From Hepsetus odoe (Eukaryota; Chordata; Actinopteri; Characiformes; Hepsetidae): a stretch of 64,000 bases of DNA. The stretch lies in contig CM029369.1 in assembly GCA_017165825.1 (NCBI GenBank), positions 2,566,893 through 2,630,892 on the forward strand, in the 5' to 3' direction. The notes under the pieces are model-generated. The model worked only from the letters and a program-made list of their open reading frames with translations, made no database searches and was not told where the DNA came from. The position numbers were made by a program, and so were the translations under genes. This document shows, one piece after another, positions 33,477-43,167 of this stretch. The stretch's first letter is position 1. The number at the start of each line of letters is the position of its first letter.

Positions 33477-36400
33477 CACACACGCACACACACGCACACA
33501 CACGCACACATAATAATGAAGCTATTTGATACAGCGGGGCAGCAGAGGGGAGTAAAATGAATATTCTAACAATGTGTGTCCCGCACTTTCTGAATAATTG
33601 ATCACAAACAAAGACACACTGTGAACCTCACTGACAACCACATAAAACATTCAACACACACACACACTCACTCACCTGTCTCTTCCGCCTTTATACAACT
33701 CGTTAATATGTAAATCTGAAAACAAGTGCTGCACACCATCCCCCACTTATCTTAATCGTGGTTCTGGCAGTTAAATACCTGACCAATCACAGAGCTTACC
33801 AATCACAGCCCTGACCAATCCTTTCAGAAGGACTTTATGTCTCAATATATTCATATGATCCAACACAAATGAAATTCCTTGGGATTATAGAAAGCATTTT
33901 TTCAACCCTAATCATGCACTAATGATTGTGTTCAATGTGTTATAAGACATGTAGCAGAAGGTACTGAGACCAGCTATGCTATACGGGTTGGTGGTGACAA
34001 ATAGACAGGTGCCGGAGCTGGAGGTGTCAGAGTTAAAGATGCTGAGGTTGGTGTAGGGAGGAACGAGGATGGGCAGAATTAGAAATGAGTATAGAGGGAC
34101 AGCTCAGCTTGGACAGTTTAATAGAGAAGCAAGACAACGCTGGTTAGAAGAGGGGAGGGGAGACGAGGAGTATATCAGGGGAAGGATGCTGAGGATGAAG
34201 CTGCCAGGAAAGAGGAGAAAAGGAAGGACAAAGAGGAGATTTATGGATGTGGTGAGAGAGGACATGCAGCAGGACGGTGTGAATGAGGAAGAAGAAGAAG
34301 AAGAAGAAGAAGAAGACACATCTCTTAATGTGCAATCAGGGCTGTCAATCAATGAAAATGAATCTCATTTGTCCCATTCGCTCAAATCTGACCCAAAAAA
34401 AATAATCCTGGAAGCAGCGCAAAAATGTAAACATCCTTAATCAAGAATCAAGCCAACAATCCAAAGCTGTACATGAATGAAAGTGAAGTGAAAGTGACTA
34501 TATTTGTCACTGTGAAATATGGCACACAGTGAGACACAATAAAATTTTGCCTCTGCTTTTCACCCACACACCACCTGCAGCAGGGGAAAGCTATTTAAAG
34601 CATCCCATGGAGCAGTGATGGGAATAGTACCTTGCTCAAGGGTACCTGAGGACAACCTACTGGTCTGGGATTTGAGCCCATGACCTTCCGATCCTGGAGT
34701 TTAGTCCCTAAACACTAGGCCATCGCTGCTTTTCACGTTACTGATTCAGCTGAGTTTAGACCTCAAAGCATCCAATGGCAGCATAAATAATAAAAACAGA
34801 TAGTGATTAACAGATAATTATCCAGATACTGTGCTCCTCACACACCTATAACGCTCAGAGCGAACTCCACAGCAGCTTCTACTGTGTCTCCATCCGTGAC
34901 CTGGTCCACGATGCCGAGTCTGAGGGCCTCCTGCGCAGAAATATGGCGACCTGTTCCAAGAAAAATGGAAATTAGAGCCAAACAGGTTTCACTGAGGACA
35001 GTAATACTGAGTGATGGGGGAGAGGGAGGACCTGCCAACACACCCAGAGAGAGAGAGGACAGTTCTACTGAGTGATGAGGGAGAGGGAGGACCACCCTAA
35101 ACACCCAGAGAGAGCGAGGACAGTCATACTGAGTGATGGGGGAGAGGGAGGACCACCCTACACACCCAGAGAGAGAGAAGACCGTTCTACTGAGTGATGG
35201 GGGAGAGGGAGGACCACCCTACACACCCAGAGAGAGAGAGGACAGTTCTACTGAGTGATGGGGGAGAGGGAGGACCACCCTACCCACCCGGAGAGAGAGG
35301 ACAGTAATACTGAGTGATGGGGGAGAGGGAGGACCGCCCTACCCACCCAAAGAGAGAGAGAGAGGACAGTAATACTGAGTGATGGGGAAGAGGGAGGACC
35401 ACCCTACCCACCTGGAGAGAGAGGACAGTAATACTGAGTGATGTTGACAACATTTATCCTTGGTAATTCTCTTTGTCCTGCTTTCTAAGCAAAGCCTGCA
35501 CAGGATAAAACATGCAATGCTGCCCCCTAGAGGACAAAGAGGTTAATAAACCCTAAATCCGTGTTACCTGTAGTTATGAGCTCTAATGCTGCAGGGATGC
35601 CAGTGAGTCGAGGCAAGCGCTGTGTTCCTCCGGCTGCCGGGAGCAAACCTAGGGTGACCTCAGGAAGACCAAGACGAGCCTGTAAACACGGAGACACATC
35701 TCACAAATAAAACACACAAAGCTGAAGCAGCCATCAAATCCTTTATATAATCATCAACCCTTCTTATCAAAGTCCAACGGGCCAGCATAACTCAACTGGG
35801 CCAAAGTTCAGCAGAGAACGTGGACACACCATAAACCAGCACTGCTATTCTCTCACTAAGACACTCCAGCTGTAGGCCTGTGTTCAGTGTGTTCAAAATG
35901 TGTTCAGTAATCTCTGATAGACTCTCGTGTGGTCACTGGCACCAAACATGAACCAGCATCTTAAAAATCAGCATCTTACAGCCTCCATTTACAATAACAG
36001 CAGACACTCTCATCCCAGTCAGAAGGTCATGGGTTTGAGTCCCAGGCCAGTAAGTTGCCCTGAGGATCTCTTGAGCAAGGCACCATCACCATCAATGTTC
36101 CCCGGGTGCTGGATATGGCTGCCCCCTGCTGGACGATGCGATGAATTGAACACGGCGAAGCATTTCGTTGTGATTCGTTCACAATGAGTTACTTTAAACA
36201 CCCTGTCACTGTTCAAAGTCGTTCATATCTCCATAAACACAAGCCTAAAAGAGGATTCAAGATTTTTAATAAAAAGGTGCAAAAAGAGATGAAAAACCTT
36301 CAGAATCAGAAAACTTGTGTGATTAGTGAAGTGAAAGTGAAAGTGACAACCCTTGTCATTGCAAGGTCACAGCACTGCACACCATGAACCACAACGAAAT

Positions 36401-39316
36401 TGGACCTCTGCTTTTAACCCATGCACACAAACACCGTGCAGCAGTGGGCAGCTATTGAAAGCGCCCGGAGAGCAGTGATGGGGACGGTACCTTGCTCAGG
36501 GGTACCTCAGGTCACTTTTTGAGGGACTCGAACCCACAATCTTCTGATGCGGAGCAACTCCCTAACCACTAGGCCACCGCTGCCCCATTATGGGGATTAT
36601 GGGGACTGATTAGGAATAATTAGTTGGGACTAATTTGGAAAACCTAAAGAGGGGTAGATCTAACAACAAAGGGTAGTTACCCACCAACTGGGGTAAACAT
36701 TTACCCACTTGATTCGTAGTTTAATATCTCACGGTCTGCACATGTCAGAAAGTGTGTAATGATTTAGGGCAGGTGTTTGCTGAGTGCTAATTGGTGGAAA
36801 AATGAGCCTCCATTATTTACTGCATTGGGTTTGTAGCTCAAGGTGATAAAACTAAGTAAACTTCAGCCACCAAACTTGTCTCGGCTGATCGACTGCCGAA
36901 GGGACAAATGGAGGGAGAGACTGAGCTGAACTGAAATGAGCTGAGCAGTACACTCCAGTGGAGAATCACCCCATCCAGGTAAAAGTCCAGTGCTGTAGTT
37001 TACCTTAGTGTGAGCGATCCGGTAGTGGCAGCCCAGTGCCAGCTCCAGCCCCCCTCCGAGTGCAACCCCCTCTATGGCTGCCACCACTGGCTTGTCCCCT
37101 GCCTCAATGGCGTGGATCATGGGCACCAGAGGAGGTCCGGACATGGGCTTAGCGAACTCTTTAATATCAGCACCTGTCATCAAAATAGAAAGCCATCAAA
37201 ACAAGGCCTTTCCTTCCTGCAGTGCTTCCTAACCCCAGTCCCGGAGAACTCATATTTTGGGGTTTTCTCTGCTCCAACACCTACACCTGAAAACCAATGA
37301 GAGAGTGTCTAGGGAACGATAAAAACCCTAAAAGTATTAATCTGTCCTGTGCAAACATCTTAACTCCCTCATTTCTTTATTTTTTGTAAGAATCTGAGAA
37401 TATGTGCAGTGATTTGTGTGCAAACACATGTAACTCCAGTCTAAGCACAAAGAGAGTTTCATTCTAACCAGCTTTAAAGTCAATATTCACCCCACCACCA
37501 CCGTTATTCTTCAGCACAGCCTCAACTCTCTTAGACCAGCTCCTTTCTTTAAGTCAGGAACACTTCTCCAGGCTTCTTGAAGGACGTCCCAAAGCTCTTC
37601 TTTAGACACCACAGTGCTTCTGGAACTGCTCAGATACAGAGACTGTACTGAAAATGAGAAACAAAAACATTCTACTCTAGGAAGCCTGGAGAACCGTTCC
37701 TCAACAACACACTAAAAATATGAGAACTTCTGGCCTCTTGGGAAGAAAATAAGGGGCTCAGGACTTTTGCACAGTGCTGTATATGTCCATTGCGTAATAT
37801 CTGTATGCACTGCACAGGTATTCATACCAGCGCCGCCCCCAACCCTGCTTGGGACAAGCTGCGACATGCTGAGCACTCATTTGCTGTCGGAGTGTTCAGG
37901 ATGTGTTATGTGTGTGTTCACCTCCACAGAATTTTCCATTTTCCCCACACAGCACCACAGCCTTCACCTGTGTGTCCCTGAACGCCTGCACCACCGTCTC
38001 AGTGATGCCCTTCCGCACCACAGCGCTGAGAACGAAGGAATAAAGATGATTCACAGGAAGCATCGTGTTTATTTCATTAGAATCAATGCAAAGGCCAATA
38101 ATGAAGTGAAAGTGACTATTTCTCATTGAGAACACAGTGAACCTCAACAGAATACATCCCCACACACACCGTCCAGCAGGGGGTGGGCATCCAGTGGGCA
38201 TCCAATGCTTGAGCAAGGTACCGTCCCCAACACTGCTCCCCGGGCGCTTCCAATAGCTGCCCGCTGCTGCTGGGGTGTGTGTGGGTGAAATGCAGAGGTT
38301 GAATTTTGTTGTGCTGTGCTGCGTTTCACAATGACAAGGGCTGTCACTTTCACTTTCATTTGATGTGGTCATTGTTAATTTCTTTTCACACCTTAAGTGA
38401 ACACTTTGATATAACCAGGAAAATATACAGAGATATTCATGATAATTTTGGCCAAGTAAGTTATAAAGGGATATTTGTGATGTAAATATCACCTGCTGTA
38501 TCCAGGGGATAAGAAATATCAGTGTTAATTATAACCAGGTAAGTTATAAGTACATACTTCTGATAATTATGAGCAGGTAATTAGGCAGGTGAATGTATTA
38601 TGACCAGGTGAATTATAAAGATTCATGATAATTATAACCAGGTGAGTTATGAGGCGATATTTATGTTAATTATAACCAGGTAATTAGGCAGGAATATGTA
38701 TGTCAGTCATGACCAGGTAATAAACATTTATGGTAATCATGACCAGGTGAGTTATGAGGATACATTATGGTAATTATGACCAGGTGAGTTATGAGGAGAC
38801 ATTATGGTAATTATGACCAGGTGAGTAATGAGGAGACATTATGGTAATCATGACCAGGTGAGTAATGAGGAGACATTATGGTAATCATGACCAGGTGAGT
38901 TATGAGGAGACATTATGGTAATTATGACCAGGTGAGTTATGAGGAGACATTATGGTAATCATGACCAGGTGAGTTCTGAGGAGCCATTATGGTAATCATG
39001 ACCAGGTGAGTAATGAGGAGACATTATGGTAATTATGACCAGGTGAGTAATGAGGAGACATTATGGTAATTATGACCAGGTAATTAGAACGAGATATGTA
39101 TAATAAATTCAGCTCCAGTTTGAAGGTTAGTGTAGATGATCAGGATCACAGCTGGAATTGTGTTTTCCTGTGCAGTTCTTCAGCCAGTCCTCTGAGGGAA
39201 CAGAGCTCCTGCAGGGCAGGTGGGCTGGAGGTGCAGACTCACCTGAGCGCGTTTACAGGTGGGTTGGTGAGGGTGATCAAACCGATCGATCCCTTTATTC
39301 TGGAATATCGAGCCAT
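29305..39316 (-). CDS. EHHADH: EHHADH, peroxisomal bifunctional enzyme, whole gene span
   Basis: Peroxisomal enoyl-CoA hydratase / 3-hydroxyacyl-CoA dehydrogenase, which catalyses two successive steps of peroxisomal beta-oxidation. Nine exons can be traced on the minus strand: 39316-39243, 38025-37922, 37173-37004, 35679-35568, 34950-34846, 32589-32248, 30944-~30491, 30367-30107 and 29806-29305. Exons 1-6 join in frame to 302 residues covering the hydratase/isomerase domain, with both expected catalytic glutamates (GGGLELALG and GLPEVTLGLLP). The dehydrogenase half is recognisable (HFFAPAHVMKLLEV, GNCPGFVGNRML), but exons 7 and 8 contain several frameshifts and an in-frame stop. The last exon is clean and ends in SQL, a weak form of the SKL peroxisome signal. 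As given, the sequence cannot encode a full-length enzyme. Either these are assembly errors or the dehydrogenase half is decaying. Confidence 0.93.
29911..29991. repeat. (TA)n microsatellite
   Basis: Long TA run in the last EHHADH intron, able to form cruciform structure. Confidence 0.97.
30107..30367 (-). pseudogene. EHHADH: EHHADH exon 8, frameshifted
   Basis: SVAVGNCPGFVGNRMLKPYM then DQAYFLLEEGAHLK is good. After that an extra base shifts frame, later pieces (FKVADLSGLDVG; RKASGLIGPEVDPK) lie in different frames, and TGG appears as TGA where GLDVGWRV is expected. The 3' join 'ttacag|gtaatt' to the last exon restores RYCPLPD, so the splice sites survive. Confidence 0.85.
30491..30944 (-). 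pseudogene. EHHADH: EHHADH exon 7, frameshifted
   Basis: The start reads GLGMGRE, one residue short of the dinucleotide-binding GxGxxG loop expected here (GLGTMGRG in relatives). The frame then runs through VVAVETEEKQLDLGRQAVRG to a stop at about 30745. The true continuation (EDVDLIMAVFEDMGLKQRVF, CTNTSGLDVDEIASVTDRPP, HFFAPAHVMKLLEV) is in another frame, and a further shift follows LLEV before SSAEAVATAMSLGKA. At least three indels. No clean GT donor is visible at the 3' end, so that boundary is approximate. Confidence 0.85.
31010..31075 (-). mobile_element. Small LINE fragment
   Basis: 'cctgcactctcttcttcacc' and 'cttccacactcgccgttac' match the LINE minus strand at 10068-10105. Lies just upstream of EHHADH exon 7. 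Confidence 0.7.
31366..32205 (+). mobile_element. Tc1-derived MITE with the 69-bp unit expanded to ~7 copies
   Basis: TIR-like left end 'acagtcctgtgcaaaaattg'. Head-to-tail 69-bp units fill 31460-31955, one with an internal deletion/insertion near 31730. Transposase relic follows ('gaagagctttggaacgtcct', 'ctgtgctgaagaataacggt'). Inserted in EHHADH intron 6. The unit is 23 codons long, so the minus strand stays open (MRDNNTVLQEDLENC), which is not a gene. Confidence 0.85.
32248..32589 (-). CDS. EHHADH: EHHADH exon 6
   Basis: Linker between the two catalytic halves: RALMDTLFTSGQARALQYCF then FAQRAVGKWSLPNGAKW, ending AGVI at the edge of the dehydrogenase Rossmann loop. The acceptor lies at the end of a long GT-rich tract ('tgtctgtgtgctcag'). 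Confidence 0.93.
32594..32645. repeat. CA-rich tract at the EHHADH exon 6 acceptor
   Basis: On the gene's strand it is a GT-rich tract interrupted by ttt, tat and tct, leading straight into 'gctcag'. Confidence 0.92.
32722..32905 (-). mobile_element. SINE family A
   Basis: Tail 'gtgaaagtgaaagtgactgc', 'tagggggtagccatatccag', B-box complement 'gggattcaaaccca'. Head truncated. Confidence 0.8.
32906..33434. other. A-rich, AT-rich part of EHHADH intron 5
   Basis: Runs of aaaataaa and similar. No feature otherwise. Confidence 0.5.
33435..33511. repeat. (CA)n with CG interruptions
   Basis: About 38 dinucleotides, with cacg interruptions in the second half. Confidence 0.97.
33778..33826. repeat. 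Three ~17-bp units each with a CCAAT motif
   Basis: 'gaccaatcacagagctt', 'accaatcacagccct', 'gaccaatcc' in direct succession inside EHHADH intron 5. Confidence 0.7.
33955..34312 (+). mobile_element. LINE fragment with (GAA)n tail
   Basis: 'gagaccagctatgctatacg' through GKRRKGRTKRRFMDVVREDM, ending in a (GAA)8-like run at 34287-34314. Contains deletions relative to the 5'-most copy of the window. Confidence 0.85.
34478..34733 (-). mobile_element. SINE family A
   Basis: Tail 'gaagtgaaagtgactatatt', head 'aaacactaggccatcgctgc'. Near full length. Confidence 0.83.
34846..34950 (-). CDS. EHHADH: EHHADH exon 5
   Basis: GRHISAQEALRLGIVDQV..DTVEAAVEFALSVIG. Acceptor 'tttttcttggaacag', donor 'tatag|gtgtgt'. 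A minisatellite begins 50 bp upstream in the intron. Confidence 0.93.
35000..35442. repeat. ~60-bp minisatellite, 7-8 copies
   Basis: Units of 'gtgatgggggagagggagga' + 'ccaccctacacacccagaga' + 'gagaggacagttctactga', with length variation in the (GA)n part. In EHHADH intron 4, ending 50 bp before the exon 5 acceptor. Confidence 0.93.
35568..35679 (-). CDS. EHHADH: EHHADH exon 4
   Basis: Short exon without its own Met: LGLPEVTLGLLPAAGGTQRL then PRLTGIPAALELITT. Holds the second catalytic Glu (LPEV). Acceptor 'cgtgtttacag', donor 'ctacag|gtaaca'. Confidence 0.93.
35998..36192 (+). mobile_element. SINE family A (plus member of an inverted pair)
   Basis: 'gtcatgggtttgagtcccag', 'cttgagcaaggcaccatcac', 'tgccccctgctggacgatgc'. 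Confidence 0.8.
36326..36587 (-). mobile_element. SINE family A (minus member of an inverted pair)
   Basis: Full-length: 'gaagtgaaagtgaaagtgac' to 'aaccactaggccaccgctgc'. Faces the copy 130 bp to its left. Confidence 0.87.
37004..37173 (-). CDS. EHHADH: EHHADH exon 3
   Basis: Begins GADIKEF, completing the oxyanion-hole loop, and holds KPVVAAIEGVALGGGLELAL with the first catalytic Glu. Ends RIAHTK, phase 0. Confidence 0.94.
37340..37785 (-). mobile_element. Tc1-derived MITE, both ends visible
   Basis: Left 'ctgtcctgtgcaaacatctt', right 'gacttttgcacagtgctgta', inverted. Contains a single, diverged 69-bp unit at 37620-37690, giving the probable ancestral unexpanded form. Confidence 0.8.
37922..38025 (-). 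CDS. EHHADH: EHHADH exon 2
   Basis: ITETVVQAFRDTQVKAVVLC..GKFCG. Acceptor 'cgttctcag', donor 'tggag|gtgaac'. In phase with exons 1 and 3. Confidence 0.92.
38107..38358. mobile_element. Two SINE A halves fused in opposite orientation
   Basis: The left part is a minus copy's tail ('gtgaaagtgactatttctca', 'ccgtccagcagggggtggg'). At about 38205 it switches to plus-orientation sequence ('gcttgagcaaggtaccgtcc' to 'gctgtcactttcactttcat'). Confidence 0.75.
38590..39085. repeat. 37-bp minisatellite, ~10 tight copies plus decayed ones
   Basis: Unit 'gaccaggtgagttatgagga' + 'gacattatggtaattat'. Exact 37-base spacing from about 38742 to 39085, with irregular copies back to about 38590. In EHHADH intron 1. 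Confidence 0.93.
39243..39316 (-). CDS. EHHADH: EHHADH exon 1
   Basis: Starts at ATG in 'agccatggc' (good Kozak context). MARYSRIKGSIGLITL..NPPVNAL aligns with the N-terminus of vertebrate enzymes. Donor 'ctcag|gtgag'. Confidence 0.93.
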
Positions 39317-39946
39317 GGCTGAGCACCTTCACTCCTCTACAGTGCGGGACTTACAGCTCCTACCGAACTTTACAAAGACTCTGACCTTCGGAGAGCCGCT
39401 TTTAACTCTGAAGGGAGTCAAAGTCCTGTAAAGTTTGTAGTTAAAGTTTAACAGCAGGACTGGAGGAGGAAGATCCTCCAAAATTCCTATAAAAACGCCG
39501 AAGACATGCGCATGCGCAGCTCTTATACACATTACGGTATGAGGAATTAGGTGTGTTTATATAAACAAGTTACAATACCGTCCAAAATTAAGATTTAATT
39601 TATTAAAGTAGTATATATTTTTACTAGCGTTCTTCTTGAGGCGAAAAATTTAACCTGTCACTTTTATTCACGAATAAGTTTTTTAATCGCCTCCTAACTT
39701 CTTAGATTTTTAAAAAATTTTATTTAGCAATAAATTATTCGTTTTTACTATTTTTGTTTTCCCTGTATATATTTATTTATTTATTTAGTTGTGCTAATGT
39801 TTTCAATCTTTTAAATAATAACAATAAAATACAAATAAAATATTTTTACGCCCTCTTGCTCTCTTTTGATTGGCTGCCGCTCGTCACGTGTCTGGTTCCG
39901 CCACTGTTTTGGTTCCGCCTCTCGTGCTCCGGGCTGCGGTTCGGCC
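39317..39946. promoter_or_regulatory. Shared bidirectional promoter of EHHADH and TMEM41A
   Basis: The two start codons face away from each other with 630 bp between them and no mobile element in the gap. It contains a palindromic NRF1 site at 39507, an inverted CCAAT (gattgg, 39868), a CACGTG E-box at 39895, and a TATAAAA-like run at 39488. Transcription starts cannot be placed. Confidence 0.75.
39507..39518. promoter_or_regulatory. NRF1 site
   Basis: tgcgcatgcgca is a perfect palindromic match to the NRF1 consensus, about 190 bp from the EHHADH start and 430 bp from the TMEM41A start. Confidence 0.7.
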
Positions 39947-40065
39947 ATGCGGGCGGTGTTCGGTCTCGGTTCGGTTCTGCTGGTCTCGTCTCTTTATCTG
40001 TACCTGCTCTCCGCTCACCGGCCCCGAGGACACTCAGGAGAGGGACACTCAGCCGGAGTGGACAG
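39947..40065 (+). CDS. TMEM41A: TMEM41A exon 1
   Basis: ATG in 'cggccatgc', MRAVFGLGSVLLVSSLYLYL, donor 'gacag|gtagcg'. The codon for R is split with exon 2. Confidence 0.93.
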
Positions 40066-43000
40066 GTAGCGTGGAGTCCTGGAGCTTGTCCACCTGTCCA
40101 CCTGTTCAGCTGTTAACCTCTGTCTGACTGTGTCCACCTGTGTCCGACTGTACTCGACCTTGTCCGGTTGTGTCCACCTGTGTCCATCAGTGTCTGACTA
40201 TATTCGTGTCCCAATGTGTCCAGCTGTGTCCACCTGTGTCCATCAGTGTCCACCAGTGTCTGACTATATTCGTGTCCCAATGTGTCCAGCTGTGTCTGTC
40301 TGTGTCCCACTGTGTCCACCAGTGTCTGACTATATTCGTGTCCCAATGTGTCCAGCTGTGTCTGTCTGTGTCCCACTGTGTCCACCAGTGTCTGACTATA
40401 TTCGTGTCCCAATGTGTCCAGCTGTGTCTGTCTGTGTCCCACTGTGTCCACCAGTGTCTGACTATATTCGTGTCCCAATGTGTCCAGCTGTGTCTGTCTG
40501 TGTCCCACTGTGTCCACCAGTGTCTGACTATATTCGTGTCCCAATGTGTCCAGCTGTGTCTGTCTGTGTCCCACTGTGTCCACCAGTGTCTGACTATATT
40601 CGTGTCCCAATGTGTCCAGCTGTGTCTGTCTGTGTCCCACTGTGTCCACCAGTGTCTGACTATATTCGTGTCCCAATGTGTCCAGCTGTGTCTGTCTGTG
40701 TCCCACTGTGTCCACCAGTGTCTGACTATATTCGTGTCCCAATGTGTCCAGCTGTGTCTGTCTGTGTCCCACTGTGTCCACCAGTGTCTGACTATATTCG
40801 TGTCCCAATGTGTCCAGCTGTGTCTGTCTGTGTCCCACTGTGTCCACCAGTGTCTGACTATATTCGTGTCCCAATGTGTCCAGCTGTGTCTGTCTGTGTC
40901 CCACTGTGTCCACCAGTGTCTGACTATATTCGTGTCCCAATGTGTCCAGCTGTGTCTGTCTGTGTCCCACTGTGTCCACCAGTGTCTGACTATATTCGTG
41001 TCCCAATGTGTCCAGCTGTGTCTGTCTGTGTCCCACTGTGTCCACCAGTGTCTGACTATATTCGTGTCCCAATGTGTCCAGCTGTGTCTGTCTGTGTCCC
41101 ACTGTGTCCACCAGTGTCTGACTATATTCGTGTCCCAATGTGTCCAGCTGTGTCTGTCTGTGTCCCACTGTGTCCACCAGTGTCTGACTATATTCGTGTC
41201 CCAATGTGTCCAGCTGTGTCTGTCTGTGTCCCACTGTGTCCACCAGTGTCTGACTATATTCGTGTCCCAATGTGTCCAGCTGTGTCTGTCTGTGTCCCAC
41301 TGTGTCCACCAGTGTCTGACTATATTCGTGTCCCAATGTGTCCAGCTGTGTCTGTCTGTGTCCCACTGTGTCCACCAGTGTCTGACTATATTCGTGTCCC
41401 AATGTGTCCAGCTGTGTCTGTCTGTGTCCCACTGTGTCCACCAGTGTCTGACTATATTCGTGTCCCAATGTGTCCAGCTGTGTCTGTCTGTGTCCCACTG
41501 TGTCCACCAGTGTCTGACTATATTCGTGTCCCAATGTGTCCAGCTGTGTCTGTCTGTGTCCCACTGTGTCCACCAGTGTCTGACTATATTCGTGTCCCAA
41601 TGTGTCCAGCTGTGTCTGTCTGTGTCCCACTGTGTCCACCAGTGTCTGACTATATTCGTGTCCCAATGTGTCCAGCTGTGTCTGTCTGTGTCCCACTGTG
41701 TCCACCAGTGTCTGACTATATTCGTGTCCCAATGTGTCCAGCTGTGTCTGTCTGTGTCCCACTGTGTCTCACTGTAATCGACTTTGTCCGGTTGTGTCCC
41801 ACAGTGTCCAGCTGTATCTGATTGTGTCCAGTTGTGTCTGACTGTGTCTAATTGTGTCCAAATCTGTCCACCTGTGTCTGAATGGGCTTCACTATACTTG
41901 ACTGTGTCCTACTTTGTCCTGCCTTGTGTCTTAAATCTGGTGCCACTCCGAGGAGGACGGGTTCCTCTCAGTTCCTGGTTCCTGGTTTACCTGGTGATTA
42001 GATCCCAGTACTGCATTTGTGTTTGTTTCAGGCTGAAGTTCCCCTCCGATCTGGACGAGCTGCGTGAGCTGGCAGCTTTACTGAAGGTCTATCAGACCGA
42101 ACACAGCGATTATGTTCTTCTGCTCTTCTGCAGCGCTTACATCTACAAACAAACCTTCGCCATCCCCGGATCATCTTTACTGGTAATGTACAGAGACACT
42201 CCTGCTCAGGAATCAAGGACCAGCGCTCAGCCCTTTCTAGGCTTAAGGACGAGGTTAGACAGGAGTCTCCATGGACGATGATGTTTGCTGATGATCTTGT
42301 GATCTGCAGTGAGAGTAGGGAGTAGCTTGAGGAGAAGCTGGAGAGATGGAGATCTGCTCTAGAGAGGAGTGAATGTGAGTAGGACATAGACAGACTACAT
42401 GAGTGTGAATGAAATGGAGGATGGAGGGAGTAGAGGTGGTGAAGGTGGAGGAGTTTAAATGCTCAGAGTGGACAGTTTGCCGTACTGAGGAGTGTGGAAG
42501 AGAGTGCAGGCAGGTTGGAATGGGTGGAGAAGAGTGGCAGGAGTAATTTGTGACAGACTGGGACCAGCGAGAGTGAAAAGAAAGGACGGAGACCAGCTAA
42601 GCTGTATGGGTTGGAGACGATGGAGCTGACAAAAAGAGGAGAAGAGGAAAGACAAAGAGGAGGTTTATGGAAGTGAGACAGGACAGTAAGACATGGAGAC
42701 GGATGGTATTGTCTGTATATTCTCTGTATTTGCCCACTGCTGCACAGAGTGTGTGGGTTTGTCATATCCGGTGCTCGGTGGAGTCACGGATCTGCTAAAA
42801 TCCCATATTTGAATTTCATGATCTCCATGAGATGGAGATGATGACTCCTAGAAAATAATTTAGGTCCTAAATATTTTGATTGATTTTAAAATCTTTTTCA
42901 AAGATATTTGAGGAAAATGCCAAAAAAGGGACGGCGGTGGGTGGTCTGGTGTTTAGGGACTAAGCCCCAGGATCAGAAGGTTGTGGGTTCAAATCCCAGA

Positions 43001-43127
43001 GCAGTAGGTTTCCTTGAGGAACCCTTGAGTAAGTTACTGTCCACATCACTGCTCCAAGGGTGCTGGATATGTCTGCCCCCTGCTGGACGGTAGGTCACTA
43101 TGTTCACACTGACTAATACTCACTTTA

Positions 43128-43167
<40 letters not shown>

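Noticed and set aside
38590..39085. CRISPR-like array
   Set aside because: Evenly spaced 37-bp repeats but with no spacers between them, in an animal intron.
40113..41821. Three very long open frames (545-563 codons) on both strands
   Set aside because: They are the direct product of a 66-bp tandem repeat whose length is divisible by three. Both strands are open and there is no promoter, family or splice logic. The region is TMEM41A intron 1.
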